Below are positions 37,485-50,760 of a stretch of DNA of 64,000 bases, one piece after another. Made by a program: the position numbers and the translations under genes. Under the pieces are notes generated by a model, which made no database searches, was not told the origin of the DNA, and saw only the letters and a program-made list of their open reading frames with translations. Position 1 is the first letter of the stretch; every line of letters starts with the position of its first letter. This stretch comes from Phylloscopus collybita (lineage: Eukaryota > Chordata > Aves > Passeriformes > Phylloscopidae): positions 25,647,001 to 25,711,000 of the forward strand of contig JAJNNQ010000024.1 in the NCBI GenBank assembly GCA_027886175.1, in the 5' to 3' direction.

Positions 37485-39062
37485 ACTGGCACATGGATGC
37501 ACACTACTTTGCAGCTGTGAGAGAGACTTAAAAAACAAACAAACAAATATCACCAGAAGCAAAAAAAGGCAATGAACTATTGAGGACCACTAATATGAAA
37601 AATATGAACAAAAGCAACATAAATTGTATGGTACTGGTAAATTAACATATTTTTCTTTCTTCAGCAACTGAAAGCATCTGAGTTGCACTGGCTTTTAGAG
37701 GGGTGCTCCCCATGCTCTCCCATGTAAACACCAAACCAAAACTCACACAGATGTGATTGGTGAGACAGAGCCCTAACAGAAAAAAGTAGAGGTGTTTCAA
37801 AAGCAGAAATACATTTGACCCAAGATGGCCTGCTTAGCCCCTCACAATAGACCCAGAGAAGATGTTATTACATTTTTCTGCAGGGGTTGCTTATATATAG
37901 TTTGGCAAAGAGTCCATGAGTCATGTTACCTATATTTACAATGTCAGATACAGAAACAATCCAGTGCTGACTATTCAGGATCTGACACTTAGAAATGTTT
38001 ACATGAAAATAACAAAGAATAGGAAGAAGTGATGCTTGAAAAATAAGGCTCTATTTTCTATCTGAAAATGAGACATTAAAACATTCTAAGACTCAACAGG
38101 AAAGTGACACAAGTAGAGCGATTCTGTCCCTCTTAAAAGTCAGTAAAAATATATAAACTCTTGCCTTCCTACTTACATGGGGAATAACACTTTCAGGGCC
38201 TGATGAGAGAGATGCTGCTAGTCAATGAAATATTTTTTCAAATTATGCTAAAAATGAAAGTAATAAACAAAACAAGTTTTGAACATGAACATACAATACT
38301 TCCAGTATCTAAAAACTTCCATTAAGTAATCTGAGTATTCTATAACAAGTCTAATAAAAGCCAGCACTCTTACACAGGTTTTCCATCCTAACTCTTAAAT
38401 CCAGACTGCAGACTTCTTGCTCTACGGTTAATATTAAAGATACCAGTATTACAAACTGGAGCTTAATGGTTAAGGCACATAAAAATATTTATTTATCTGA
38501 GTCCAAGAGAAGTTGGAGAAAGCAACAAGTGTATGCATGTACCAAAGTAACAAAACCCAAGATAATTCTTCAACAGTATAGTGTAGGCATTGTGAAAATT
38601 GTTCAAGAAGTTAGGATGACTTCACATCCGTCTCAAAAAATGCAGACAATTCATTTTTGTAGTCTCTTTGAGATGACACGTTCTTTTAAGTGAAACTACT
38701 GAAGCAGGACTCTGATGAGTTTGATGATCTTGAAAGTGAGATGTTTTAATGCTGTCATTCTGATTATTAAACGTACCTGTAATGATGATTTAAATCTGTG
38801 TTTCAAGCCTCCTAGATGCTCTTAAACATTAGACACCTTTGTGTCTTGAAGACTCAGAAAAAAGCTTACCGTTGATTATGCTGTAAAGAAAAGCTCTGCT
38901 TAACAAGACAGATGCAACATTATTTTGTCTTAATGATATTGCCTTCAGTGAAACACAGAAGGAGCAACTGATAGCAGTGATTGAAACATTTCTTTTAGAG
39001 ACTTGTAAATTCAGCTGTCCACTACAAGAATCTCCAGGAGAAGAAACAGGAGGATAATAAAA
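37485..39062. other. non-coding DNA
   Basis: Nothing recognisable is seen. An AAAC-type run at 37530-37546 marks the right side of the CR1 area. Confidence 0.4.
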
Positions 39063-39950
39063 GAAAAAGTAACAGCATTGAACAGTGGCACTGGTGCAGG
39101 TTGGCTATCTGAACATGACAAATGATATCCCAATGACCACAAGTTTACGGACAATGAAATGTATGTGTATGCTTTCTATGCTGCTATTAAAAAATGAAAA
39201 CCACAGACATTGGTGCAGTGTTACCAAAGAGATACCATCCAGCAACAAGAAATGCATGAGAAAGCTGTCTTTACTATTTGGGTAGACAGAAAAAACAAAT
39301 TTGAAACAAGAATGCTTGAAACTATTTCTTCTGCTTCTGATATTTGGCTGCTCAGTGCAGTATTTCAGCCACATTAAGTGAAAAAGTAATGGCCAAACTT
39401 TTCCAAACCTGTACTACAGAGCCTAAAGGCAAATCTGCTATCACTAGCAGGCTGGATAACTCGAGCGAAAAAGGGCAACCTGAGAGAAAAAGTGCCTCTG
39501 GTTCCCAGAGACACTCAGTGTTCCTCTCAGGAACACGTGATTCTGCATTTACATCAACAAGTGTCTTGAAATTTGCACTGAGAACAAGAAGGACTTTGAT
39601 CAAAAAATAGCACACATTTTTCTCTGCAAGGAACTTTACAGAGAGGTACTAAATTTACAAAAGCAGTTGAAGGAGGTTTCAGAGGGACTTGACAGATTAC
39701 AGGCTGATGACACTACCATTACAGCCTCAGTGGAAATGTGGTTTGATCTAATTAACAACAAAGAACTAGAACCACTGAAGAACAAAATTAAAAAATTATT
39801 CAAAGACTCTTGGAAGCTTTCCATTTCATAGCCACCAGGACGGATTCGAAACACAGACGGATGGGATTAAACCCAGGATAAGACGTCAATGTTGGGACAG
39901 GCATTGAACATATTCCAGGTATCTCAAACATTCTAAGATTAAAAACTGAA
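39063..39950 (+). pseudogene. hAT-transposase-like relic, three broken frames
   Basis: Coding-like sequence continues across about 770 bp but shifts frame twice. The frame from 39063 stays open to about 39355 except for two TGA codons, which could be CGA codons decayed at CpG. The frame at 39344-39609 is Ser/Lys/Arg-rich. The frame at 39613-39831 reads 'LDRLQADDTTITASVEMWFDL', then 'ELEPLKNKIKKLF'. This resembles the hAT transposase block in which 'LQxDxxTIxDxxxxWxxL' precedes 'HxLAxxLHPxYxGxxL'. A weak 'HFIATRTDSKHRRMGLNP' follows in another frame. I do not see a BED zinc finger or the C-terminal dimerisation block. The assignment is tentative; a retrocopy of a cellular gene is the alternative. 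It is not functional as it stands. Confidence 0.4.
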
Positions 39951-42139
39951 GATACATGTTTTGGCCTCAATATGTGATTAAAAAATGGATTTGATTGAAC
40001 ACAATTAATTTAATCATGCAGGTGGAAAATACAGATGTTAAATTAGGGCAGACAAGATGGCTGAACTTGGAAATGCTGGATTTTAGAACAGATGCATTGC
40101 TGTCCAGCCAACTCAGCATCACTTTTTACACATTTTTAGTTTATTCATATCGCTTTCATTGAAACTGTGTAACAGCATAGGTGCTAAAATCAAAGAATCT
40201 GGTGAAGTGCACCAATATGCAGAATTAGATATAAAGCCTCATAGACCTAAATTTTTGCACAAACTAGAGACTGTGAAGATGTTCTTGTTTTTAAGTACAG
40301 AATCACACATTTTGCATTTTAGGTAACGTGTCTTTTTGTGTTCAAGGGATAAATACACCCATAAAATATGGGTGCACACGTAATTTGTGTGCACTGTTTC
40401 AGTGGATAATATACTGCATTTGAGTGTTTCTTCCAACAGGCTTTAGCAGAAAAAAAGCAAAAAAAGTCATGCTGGGGAGAAAAATTCAACTTTGATACAT
40501 TGGCTGCTGTTTCCACATACAAGTTTTCTCTCCACACCCAACAGAGAACACATACCTCAGCTGAACAATTGTGAGCATATGTTAGCTATGCCAACATCCT
40601 GTGGAAAGTAACAAAAGGCTTTAACTTATTTTTAACTGAGAGAATCGCATAACTATGAAAGTTTTTCCTTGAGAATTTCAAGTCAAGTTGGGATTACTGT
40701 ACTTCCCTCTTTGGGAAGTTGTATGATTATTAATCTTATAATTAAAAAAGTAGAAGTTAATGAGGAAATACGTTAACATCAGATGATTTAGGGGCCTATT
40801 AATACTAAAAGTGTATTGGGAAAAAAAAAAAGGGGGAAAAGGAAAAACCCATTGTGTAAGCCAGTTCTGATGAAATGCTGGACAAATTTGAGACTGATAA
40901 AGTGAGTCACTGCCAACTGACTCAGCATGACAACGGGAGTTCATTGTTGCCCTCGGACTGAAGGAAGCAAGCAAGCAGTTGGTTCAAACCGGATTTGTTC
41001 TTTCACTAAAATGTGCTATTTCCGCCATCTTCTTCTCCTCCTCTCACGTCTTCCATCAGACCCTCTGGTGTCTCCAGTACACGCTGCATTTATTAAGCCC
41101 TGCAGTATTCAGCTAGCATTGGATACAACACACATTAAGCCCTCAGATGCAGCATGTTACAAAATTAACTTAAAAGGCTGGAATGCAGCTCCATTTTTAA
41201 GTCCCAGTATATTTATATTTCACATATGGTTTTCGCTAGGCTATTCACAGGGGGGACTATAAAGCATCTCAACATGTGAGGTACTCTTGTAAACCTCACT
41301 ATGTCCTCAGTTGCACTTACTGTCCTCAGGCATGGGGGATGTTGTACTGGAAGCATTAATATGTATATACGTGCTGCTTTTTACATCCACATTTCCTTCT
41401 GCTTGTAGGTTTGGCAACAGCAGGACGGCTGAATTCAACTCAAAAAATGGAATTCCTGTTTATCTCCAAGGCTTTCCAAAGATTAACTTCTGCCTGTCAC
41501 TGCAACTTCCCCCCAGCACCCTCTGAAGTTAACAAAACAAGGAGAGCTCAGCATCTGCCATAGGGCTCGGGACCCTCCAGGGTCTGGGCAACAGAACTAA
41601 ACAAAATGTACTGCCCTCATCCTTGAGATCTCTCAGTTATATGAGAAGGGTTTCCTTTAATATTGCAAGACTGACCAAGAGAAAGGCTCACCTGTTGCAC
41701 AATATTGCAAGGAGTGCACAGGGTAACGTTACAAAATCCGTTTTGTGGCTCTTTACCATTTCCATGCTATCATTCACTATTTTCTGCTTTTCCAACTAAA
41801 GCTGCTTCTCCTGAAGTCTGTCTGAGATGTGAAAGTCGTGTTTAGAGGTTTTTTTACAAGGGATTATTAGAGTCTTAGAAGTCTACTGATTTTACTGTAG
41901 CTTATGAAAGACTCTTAGAAATAAACTAATTTTGAAAAGAAGTAAGCAACAAGAAAGGTCTACACTTGTTTAAGCAGCTAAAGCATACCCAGCTATTATA
42001 ATTTTTTAAATGCGTATTTTGCCAAAAGAAACCATGCCACATCAAAAATTGTCACACCAGGCGAGAAAAATTCAGAACTGAGGCATAAGATAGGTAATCA
42101 GCAAATATGGGTTATATCCAACTTGAATGTAGACAACTT
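39951..42139. other. non-coding DNA
   Basis: No gene is supported. Around 41080-41220 the texture (AT-rich with intact TTTATTAAG-like words) could be a conserved element, but this cannot be judged from one sequence. Confidence 0.4.
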
Positions 42140-42205
42140 GACAGGTGACTTGAACTAAGTCAGTCAACATCTCTAAATATGAGTTTATCCAGTGCAGGAG
42201 CCTAC
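42140..42205 (+). mobile_element. probable MIR-like SINE fragment
   Basis: 'caggtgacttgaactaagtc', 'agtcaacatctctaaatatg' and 'agtttatccagtg' follow the MIR order 'tgaccttgggcaagtc', 'acttaacctctctgagc', 'agtttccccat'. It is heavily diverged. Confidence 0.4.
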
Positions 42206-43347
42206 TAATGCTTTCCTATTTCAGAAGGGTGTCTTAAAGCTTAATTAATTGTTCATAAAAAACTCAGATTCTCAGATGAGAAGAATCAGAAAACACTGAA
42301 GTATTATTAATCTCAGGTGTCAAAAAATTATCCCTGCTCTTGCATGGAATAAGTCAGAAATATTTGTAATTTCTATGGTAGTAATATCCCCAGTCCAGTT
42401 TGCAAATGATGAGAATTATCCAAGTAAAATAAATGTCTGGCCATCAGAGTAAACAAAGACATCATTTTACGAGTCCAATCTAAATTGTAGAGATAATCAA
42501 TATGAGAATAGCAGTGCCCACAATGAAACCTGTATTAATTATGAAGAGAGTTTATGAAAGAAATTAATCATTATTATGGAGTTCGCTGTAGGAATTTAAT
42601 AGCATGAGCCAATTCTACATGACTCTTATGATGCTTGAGGTCAAATATGCTGAGTTTGAAATAAACTTTAATCTACTCTGAACTAACTTTGTATAAAAAA
42701 AGAAAGCTTCTCATAAGTTCCACTGTACTGCCCAAAAATATAAATCTATTCTACCCCATAAGTGCGTGTGGTCTGATATGCCATCCTGAAAATAGATTTT
42801 AATGTCTCTCTTCCCTCTCTTTTCTTTTGTTTGCCATTTTTTGTTTAGATTGGTGCCATAGGAAAATTATATCCACTGATTACAAGAGAAAATTTGATAT
42901 GGGAGACAAGCAATATATTTTTAAGCTTACTTTTTTGTTGTTTTTGTTTTTTTCCTTAAGTAACTGCTCTTCCAAAACAAACAGAGAAATGTTTATGGAA
43001 ATAAAGAAACAAATTATAACAATTTTAGGTAGCATACCACAGTCAAATAAATACCATTTTCTAATAAAACAAACCGGGAGAAAGCCTATTTGAACTTAAC
43101 CCATAGTAACCAAGGAAGTAGCTCAAGGGACTTTCTGTTCCACAATCAGAACCATTCTTGAGACCTAAAGATTCATATCCTTTGAAGAACTTCAGAATCC
43201 CTCTTGTAGGATTATAAATTCTTCTATGACTGCAAGTGTTAAAAATGCTCAACGTGGGCTTAATTCCACTTCCAGTCAACTCAAGTCCCAGTTGTGTTCA
43301 AAGGGAGAAAGGTGAAACTCATGCTGAGAGCTTTTGAAAGGCCTATG

Positions 43348-43350
<3 letters not shown>
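42206..43350. other. AT-rich non-coding DNA
   Basis: Nothing recognisable is seen. Confidence 0.4.

Positions 43351-43383
<33 letters not shown>
43351..43383 (+). repeat. poly(T) tract
   Basis: About 33 T residues. No retrocopy body is recognised. Confidence 0.9.
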
Positions 43384-43384
<1 letters not shown>

Positions 43385-44019
43385 TGAAGTTCATCTTAGA
43401 CAAAGTTAAAGAAGGAAGTCATAGGTAATAGCCCATCTCACTGATGTGAAGTCCATACATGGCAAGAAGTCCATGGATCAGAAGTAGATAGGGAATTCTC
43501 AGGGGGTCTCTTGTTTGGGGTATTTCTGAGCTTGTGTGTATGTGTGTGTGTGTTTGTAAGGGGAAGGAAGCCAAACCACTGGGATGCAGCCAAGATGTAG
43601 GGGTTGACTACCCCTCCATGTGCACAGTAGCGTCTTCTTGCTTTTGCAAGACATGGGATTAGTAATTTTGGAGACTCCTAATAATGTATGCAAAGCTCAC
43701 AAAGCTCACAGTCAATAACAATTAGGTGTGCAACAGGAAGAACAAACCCTTAAAATTAAACAAGAACAGTCTCCAATTAAAAGAGTCAAAAAGCTCAGTG
43801 TGAATATTTCTCTGAGCTTCCTTTGTTGATGCTGTAGGATTTCTTTGTAGTTGTACAATTCTGCTTGCTAAAATTCTCTTGGCAACTACAGACTTCCTTA
43901 CTTCTGATCTCATCACACACAGATGGCTCAGGCTTGTAAAATATTATTAGGGGACGTGTTGGAGTGGCCTGAACATGGGTCACTCCAGCAGCGTAATCTG
44001 ACTCTCACGATTTCTCTGT

Positions 44020-44150
44020 ATTTGTGTAACCTTGAATTCTGCCAGTGTTTCCCAACCTGCAAAAAGGGAAAGGAGTCTACCTCCTAACAAAGTGATGAGA
44101 ACGTCTGAGTGAATATACATACAGCCCTATATAAAAGGAAAAGTGTTAGT
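44020..44150 (+). mobile_element. MIR-like SINE fragment with 3' end
   Basis: 'tttgtgtaaccttgaattct', 'gtttcccaacctgcaaaaag', 'tctacctcctaac', 'gatgagaacgtctgagtgaa' and 'ccctatataaaaggaaaagt' match the MIR core and 3' half in order ('gtgtgaccttgg', 'gtttcc..catctgtaaaa', 'tacctacctcatag', 'gtgaggattaaatgag', 'gcgctatataaatgtt'). Confidence 0.6.
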
Positions 44151-44599
44151 GCTGCTTGGGAAAGTAAGATAGGGTCATGTGGACTTCAGTTTTATTCTCT
44201 CCTCTGAAACAAACACCGACATAGATATAAATAGTGCCTGCAGAAAAGCAAGGGATGAACTTCTGTATGTTTTTTTTAAACATTCTGTAGCTTTTGCATA
44301 AGAAGTCTGCTAAGAAAAGTTTTGAATAGTTTAATAATTAAACCAAAAATTTTTAGTTCTAAAAGTATTAACATTTACCAGAGTGGATTTATTTTTCCAG
44401 TGGTGTCATAAATTCACAGTATTTACCCACCAGTTCTGGTTTTCATAACAAGACTGTGGTTTTTATTTTGATCCCTGGTTAATTTATTGCTGCAGCACAT
44501 CATTTTGCTTTTCTTTTGGAGGTTCTGAGGAAAAGTAATTCTTTACAGACACTGTTCAGATGGTATTTTTCAATTAAAAACACTTAAAGCAGAAAGGAA

Positions 44600-44662
44600 C
44601 GATTGTCTGGTGGGGGACTGAAGATCAGAGTTCCATGCTTGGCTCTACAATAGACTCCCTGG
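44600..44662 (+). mobile_element. possible MIR-like SINE fragment
   Basis: 'gaagatcagagttccatgct', 'tggctctacaatagactccc' and 'tgggg' resemble the MIR 5' block 'ggagacctgggttctattcc', '.ggctctgccacagactccc', 'tgtgtg'. The match is short. Confidence 0.35.
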
Positions 44663-47600
44663 GGAAATTTTCAAAGGCACAAATGGCAGGTTGGCACATC
44701 ACTCCCATACTTGCTTTAGTGGGAGTTACTTGCCTCCGAAAACCTCTATTTCCTTTCCCTGTATTATCCCAATAAAATCATTTAATTTTTCCCTGTGTCT
44801 TGGTCTGCAACCACAACAGTGGAAATTCTAACTTTTTGTTCCCTCACCTCTCTCCTGATTTGCCTTTTTAACTAAAAGCTTCCTGAGGCAGAGCCTCTTT
44901 TACAGCATGTAAAATACCCAGCAGCAGTGGATGGGGCACTGATCTTGTCAGGGAGTCCCCAGTTCCTGTTAGAATGTACACATGCAAATAACATTAATTG
45001 GGAATCTGGAGTTAGCATGCTTATCAGGTCAGGTCCAGGTTATCATGCTGCCCAGGAGCAGTGCTGCTTAGGTGGAAAGCACCACATTATCTGCCCCAGT
45101 GAATGGCATCCACAAAACTGGGGCCAGACAGCAAGGCTGGGTGAATGTCTCCCAGTGACACCAAGATGAGCCATCACTGAAAAGTGGAATTATTAACCCT
45201 CTTCATCTGAGTCCTTGTTTTTTGGTAACTTCTGATCCATTAAAGCCAACACTCTTTCACCAAAATGTTATATTTTACTGGAACAAAATGCAAAGCCTTA
45301 ACAAATGTCTGTGAGACTTTTCAGAAAGCAAATCATGAACCTGAGTATGTACTTGCACCACAAGAGTACAAGTACTCAGCCATTGTGGTAACAAAAACAG
45401 GTCTATCTTATTTATCTTGCAAGGCAGGATTAGGCAGAACAATTTTTGTTTTCAAACCACAAATGTAGAATTCCCAAAAATGTGACATGTGGAACTACTT
45501 AAAGGGAGTGAAGGACAAAATGCTAAATAAATGCGCAGGACCAGTAAATTCAAGAAAGTATTGATCTGTATTTGTTTATTCAAAAAGTGGGGTGTCCCAC
45601 AGAATTATTCTACTAAAATTAATAATTAATTTTTTCTACTCTACTGAATTTAAATGCATTGTGCCCATGACTTAATAAAAAAATAAAAAAAATTCATATT
45701 CCATGTGCACTCATTAATTATCTCCTGTCCTACCAGGAATTACCATGCTTGCCAAATGAGATGAGGCTAGTGTTCATTATATTCCAGAACATCACCACTG
45801 AGAAGTGACGTCTTTTAGATACCCACTAGTAGTTAAACCAGGCTTTTTATTTTTGTCCTATTGCATAAATTATTCTCTAAGCCATTCATCTTTCTCAACA
45901 ATTTCTTTATGGCTATAACCAAGATCCTAAGTTTTGTGGACAATTTTTTCCCCTGAAGTTAACACGGCAAAAACCAGCAGCATTACAGTAGGAATTATTT
46001 TCATGTAATATATTCATGAGTCTAAGGCATATCTTTATGTTCTAGGCACATCCTCCATTTCTTTCTGTATCGCTCAGTTTGTATCATCCATGCAATCAGC
46101 CCAGTATGCAATGCAAGACAGAATTCCTACAGTAGATGTAAATAATTCAAGAAAGTTTGTAACTCCTCAGGGAGATTTACTCACAGATCACCTGTTCACA
46201 GAGTTTAAAGGGATGTCAGAAGAGTTCCAGGATTGTTGCAGACCAACGATGGGAAAGGTTACAACAAAGTATCAGTATTCTTACAGCGTAGAACTGAAAG
46301 TGGCTTTGATTTTGGATACATTAACAAACTTCAAAAGGATTGGTCTAAATCTGCCAGTGGAGGAATGTTGTTTGATTGCATCATGTACTGGGGTGCTGCT
46401 GCAGTTGGATCCAGAAAGAATGACGCATCACTGTCTGACATAGCTCTGATAATAGATAAGTAAACTGTAGGATTGCCAAATGAAGAGGTCAAAAAAAATC
46501 CCAACAAAACAAAAGAGCTGATAAAGCAAATCACACCAACAGAATTTGCATTGCAACATGAACAAAAGAAACCCAAACAAACCCAATTCCTATTAGTGAT
46601 GGGATGCCCCTGTGTCCCACATGGCATCACTGCAAATGGATTCTGTAGAGAGTGAGAACGACACAAGCCCACAGCTCTGCAGTAACTTACGCCAGCCCAC
46701 GCAGAATATCTCCACTTGCCAGCTGAAAAACCTTGACCTACTGGCCATGTGCCTCCATCTCTATCCCCCTGATCCACTAAATCAGTCATGCCTTAAGGTA
46801 GATCACAGTCATGGGTGACAAAACCTAAACCTTTTCTGTTTGCAACAATCCTTGTATTTTCCTCCCAAAGGCAGAGCATGCTAAGGACATTCTTTATGTG
46901 TCCGGAGGCCAACAGCCTGTCACTCTCTTTACACAATGCACCACATGTATCTAGGACAGAGAAAGGATTATTTAAAACTCTAAAGGAGACATTTATACCC
47001 AGTACACTTCCAAAATAAGGATGGCAAGTTGCTGAAATAACTTATTTAAAACTTTTTCTCAAGTACAGAGTGATAGAATTAGAGTAAAATCATCTAGAAG
47101 GGATTGGAAACACTTTCTCATGAAGTCTTAAACATCACTTCGAGTGACATTAACTTGAGCTACACGTCCCATCGGAGAGCAAGTGTCAGCAAAGTAAATG
47201 CATTAGTTAAAGCTTAATAGTAGTTTGGTGTTCAATATCCTGAAATATTTAATATGTTTTTTTCCCAAAGTAAACTGTTATTCAGTTTTAATGAAGACAT
47301 TAACCTGCTTGATTTGTAAGCTCCTGTGGGAAGTCAGTCTAAAACACTGTCACAAGAGGTAGGCAGATGTAACAAGAGCTGTGACAGGAAATCAAGCATA
47401 TTTTAAATGTTAAAAAAGCAGCCAGACAATAAGACTCAATATGCTCTTGTTTTCTTTTAGTTTTGTTTATTTTTTGGTAATATGATTTCTGCCCTTTAAA
47501 AGATGCCAATTAAGGCTGGCTATAACGTAGTCTGAAGGTAACTGTGGGTACTGAAATCTACGTGTCCTCATCAACTGTGTTGCAAACAAGAAGTGGTAGG

Positions 47601-49570
47601 ATACAGACTGGAAAAAAAAAAAAAAAAAAGTTTGGGTCAGATCCTGAACTTCAAGATACTTGCAGTCTCCAGCATTGTAGGATGACAGCTTTAAACTGGA
47701 ATCCACTGTAACACTTCTAGTCACAGTTTGAATTTTCCAGACTGACTTTGAATACAGTCTACACTTCATGGGAACAGCCGGTCTTGTGAGTTTTCAGCTT
47801 GAAATGATAGTGATATAACAAGATGAGCAAAAATGGTGAGACCCCAAGCAATTAAGGTGGGTGTGTACTCTTCCTGAAATGCATATTGGTGGTTTGACAA
47901 GGGAGACAAGCTGGCTGCTTTGTTTCACAGTAGCTGTGTTTAGTTCATGCTGTCAAGCGTGGATTCTGACACTTAACAGTATTAATATTGCTATTTCTAT
48001 TGATATAATTAGCACTTCTATAAATAATAGCTAAGGCTGCCATAGCTATGTATATTACTGCAATCAGCACCATCAGGCCCTTCTTCGTTACACACCCTCC
48101 TGGAAATGCAAGCTGATTGATCTCAACAAGAAGACAGCCACTGAGCAACGCTGTTGATTCTAGCGGCCCAGCGAGGAGCAGCTCCCACCATGTAGAAGTC
48201 TCTCCTAAACAACTAGTTTGTATGTGTGAGACTAACATTTCTCACCAGTCTTGCACCTGCCAACGTTTGAATGCTATAAATAGGGACCCTTCTTTTCAGC
48301 CACACGATAAAAAAACCCTCACATTGAGTTCAGTGGGTGTTATTCATACACTACAATGGGGGAGAAGTCCTACAAATTGTTTTGGAGACAATCTGGACCC
48401 CACGTTTAAACTCCACCTGAACAGCACAAAGATTTTATTTATTTGATTTACAGTTATGAAACAGAAAACTGCTTAACAAAACAGATATTGCCACTTCTAA
48501 CAGAAGAACAGCAGCACCTGCCATTTCAATCCCTAATTTCATTCTGGTACATTTAAAAATAGAGAAGAATGACAGTTTTTCTAGAGGCCCAAACTTCAGG
48601 CACTTCCAACTTGTTTCCCAGAACTTTGCCCTGGTTTCACTGCACCTAAAAGCTATAGCTTCTACATGAGTTTTGACGGTGTTCAATATCTACCTTGAGG
48701 TAGGCTTAATGGCTGCAACTTAACAACTAGCACTGGTGGGAGAGGGAAGCATCCAGAACCAGTGGTGGTGGAAATAAAGCCTCAGGGTCTCAAAAGATGC
48801 ATACAAAAATCCAAGCAGTTAAAAATTATCACCAGTTTTGGAAACAGTGGGTATTTTCTGCTTTCTTCATCCTCCATAAACTGATGTGGGTAAACACTGC
48901 ACAAAGCTATTCTGAAGGCCAATATTTACAGTGTCTGGAAATAGAAAGTGTTATGTATAAGAAAAGCAGCCTAGATGTCTGACTGCAGTTTGTTACAAAA
49001 ATGCTTTAAAACTTCTACTTTCTTAAGCTTTAGTCAAACGGATATGCTAAAAGTCATATGGGAAATTAAGTAATTCGTGTTCACAATTACCATTGGGTGG
49101 GAAACACACATTTTTGAATCCTGGAAGTTATTCCAGAAACAGTACTTGCTAGCTGCAGTACTTGAAAACTTAAAATGGTAAAGGGAAGACTACAATTCCA
49201 AAGCTTTGAACTCCTGTACTACTAATACAGCTCACTTTGTATGAGGCCAGAGCACCGAGAGCACTATGTCTTTCAGCAGTATCAATGCCAAAATCATTCC
49301 TGTATAATTCCACTGATGTCACTTCAGTTATTTCAAAGAGGAAATTCATGTCTAAGCCACCTTCTGTTTTCTGATGCAAACCCAGAATAACTACACCAAA
49401 GTTTATAAAACTACTGACACTGGCATTTATTGTCAAACCAAACAGCCAATGGAAAAATTGGCACCTACCATCTGAAATTATGACTTTAGATATTATTTAT
49501 AACCCTGATGGCTGCATTTTGAAATTCTCTGCGCACATACCTTTGCAAATATTCGTGATATGCAGCATAT
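44663..49570. other. non-coding DNA
   Basis: No gene is supported. A possible very eroded reversed CR1 3' end ('gatagaattagagtaaaatc', 'atctagaagggattgg') lies near 47068-47110. A 97-codon minus-strand frame with one hydrophobic stretch lies at 47945-48238. A poly(A) of about 18 bp is at 47611-47629. Confidence 0.4.
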
Positions 49571-49680
49571 GGTATTATTCCTGTTGTACAGATAGGAAAC
49601 AAAGACTGAGCAAATTTTCCCTAAAGTCAAATACGCTATTTGTGGCAGAAAGCTTCATGAAGGCCAAGTCTTAGGCCAGG
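49571..49680 (-). mobile_element. MIR-like SINE fragment, reversed
   Basis: 'gtattattcctgttgtacag', 'ataggaaacaaagactgagc' and 'ctaaagtcaaatacgc', then 'tttgtggcagaaagc', follow the antisense MIR consensus ('tattatccccattttacag', 'atgaggaaactgaggc', 'aaggtcacacagc', 'agtggcagagc'). Confidence 0.6.
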
Positions 49681-50245
49681 AACCCAGACCAGTAAAGAAG
49701 TACTCAGTCTTCAGTATACTTTCAAGAAAATATAAGAAGCAATAACTGGATTGGACCCCATACTGGATTAAAAAAAAAGAAAGATGAATGAATAATTATT
49801 TCTTTGAATAAGCTGTTAAAGAGTCAAAATCAGAACTTTCTCTTACAAAAAAGTTGATATCAAAATGTCTTATTCTGGTATTCCTTGAGTCATCTTCCAT
49901 GAATGTCTGGGAAAATCAGAGTATAATCTGAGATCCATTGATATCAGTAAGCATAAAATGATCTACAAACCAAAACTCTTTTTTTTTTTTCCTACTCAGG
50001 CCAAAACCACAAGACTTCGCAAAGCAACACAGGCCTTCCAAAATCACCTCTAGTTGTGAAAATTGGTCAGTCGAAACTATTGTCTTCTGTTTCAGATATG
50101 CTCAATGATTACTGCTAATGAAAATCAAAGAACTGAATTTTGACTTGCTTGAGTTGCTCTGATACCCAAGATCAAGGGTCAACACCCCTATGAAAAGGTA
50201 AACAAGCAAAGTTTACTAATAGCTGCCAGTTTGAGACACTGTATT

Positions 50246-50264
50246 TGTTTGTTTGTTTGTTTAT
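50246..50264 (+). repeat. (TTTG)n microsatellite
   Basis: Four to five TTTG units. Confidence 0.85.
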
Positions 50265-50667
50265 CAATAATGTAATGATTTGTGCACACTCTCTGCAATA
50301 CCTCTTCAGATAGCTTAAACTGCTGGTAAGATTTCTTGGGCAATTACAGATGAATTCTGCTTACTTAACATTAATTTGGTACTTTGAGCAAATTAAAAAT
50401 AATTATTTTTCCCCATAGAATCTTCTACATTAATATCTGCAGTCACTCTGGAATCTTAATGAGCTAAACTCGGTAAGTTCTGTCCATTCTTGGCTAGAGG
50501 ACTGCCTTTTCCTTCATGATACACATGCAATCATTTGGGAACAGTTTGCAAATCTAAAATTCCACCTCGCTTGAAGGGATTTACAGCCTCACATGACAAA
50601 CCATACTGAACAATACTGAGGCCCTGTGAAAAATAAATAGAAAGAACACACTTATTTTCTAATACCA

Positions 50668-50760
50668 AGATGGAAATAGTAAGTCTTGAGGGCCGCCTGG
50701 AATTTGACCAAGGTTACCCAGCAAGGATCAAATCCTATTTGTCTTAGGCAGGCAGCCCTG
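50668..50760 (-). mobile_element. MIR-like SINE fragment, reversed
   Basis: 'gatggaaatagtaagtcttg', 'tttgaccaaggttacccagc' and 'aaggatcaaatcctatttgt' follow the antisense MIR consensus around 'gacttgcccaaggtcaccagc' and 'ggatttgaacccag'. Confidence 0.5.

Noticed and set aside
46090..46463. Overlapping plus-strand frames with protein-like texture
   Set aside because: Two frames compete, no family is recognised, and no splice borders are seen. A retrocopy cannot be excluded but is not supported.
47068..47130. Possible reversed CR1 3' end
   Set aside because: Only a short, heavily mismatched similarity to the CR1 tail; it is mentioned in the regional note but is too weak for its own feature.
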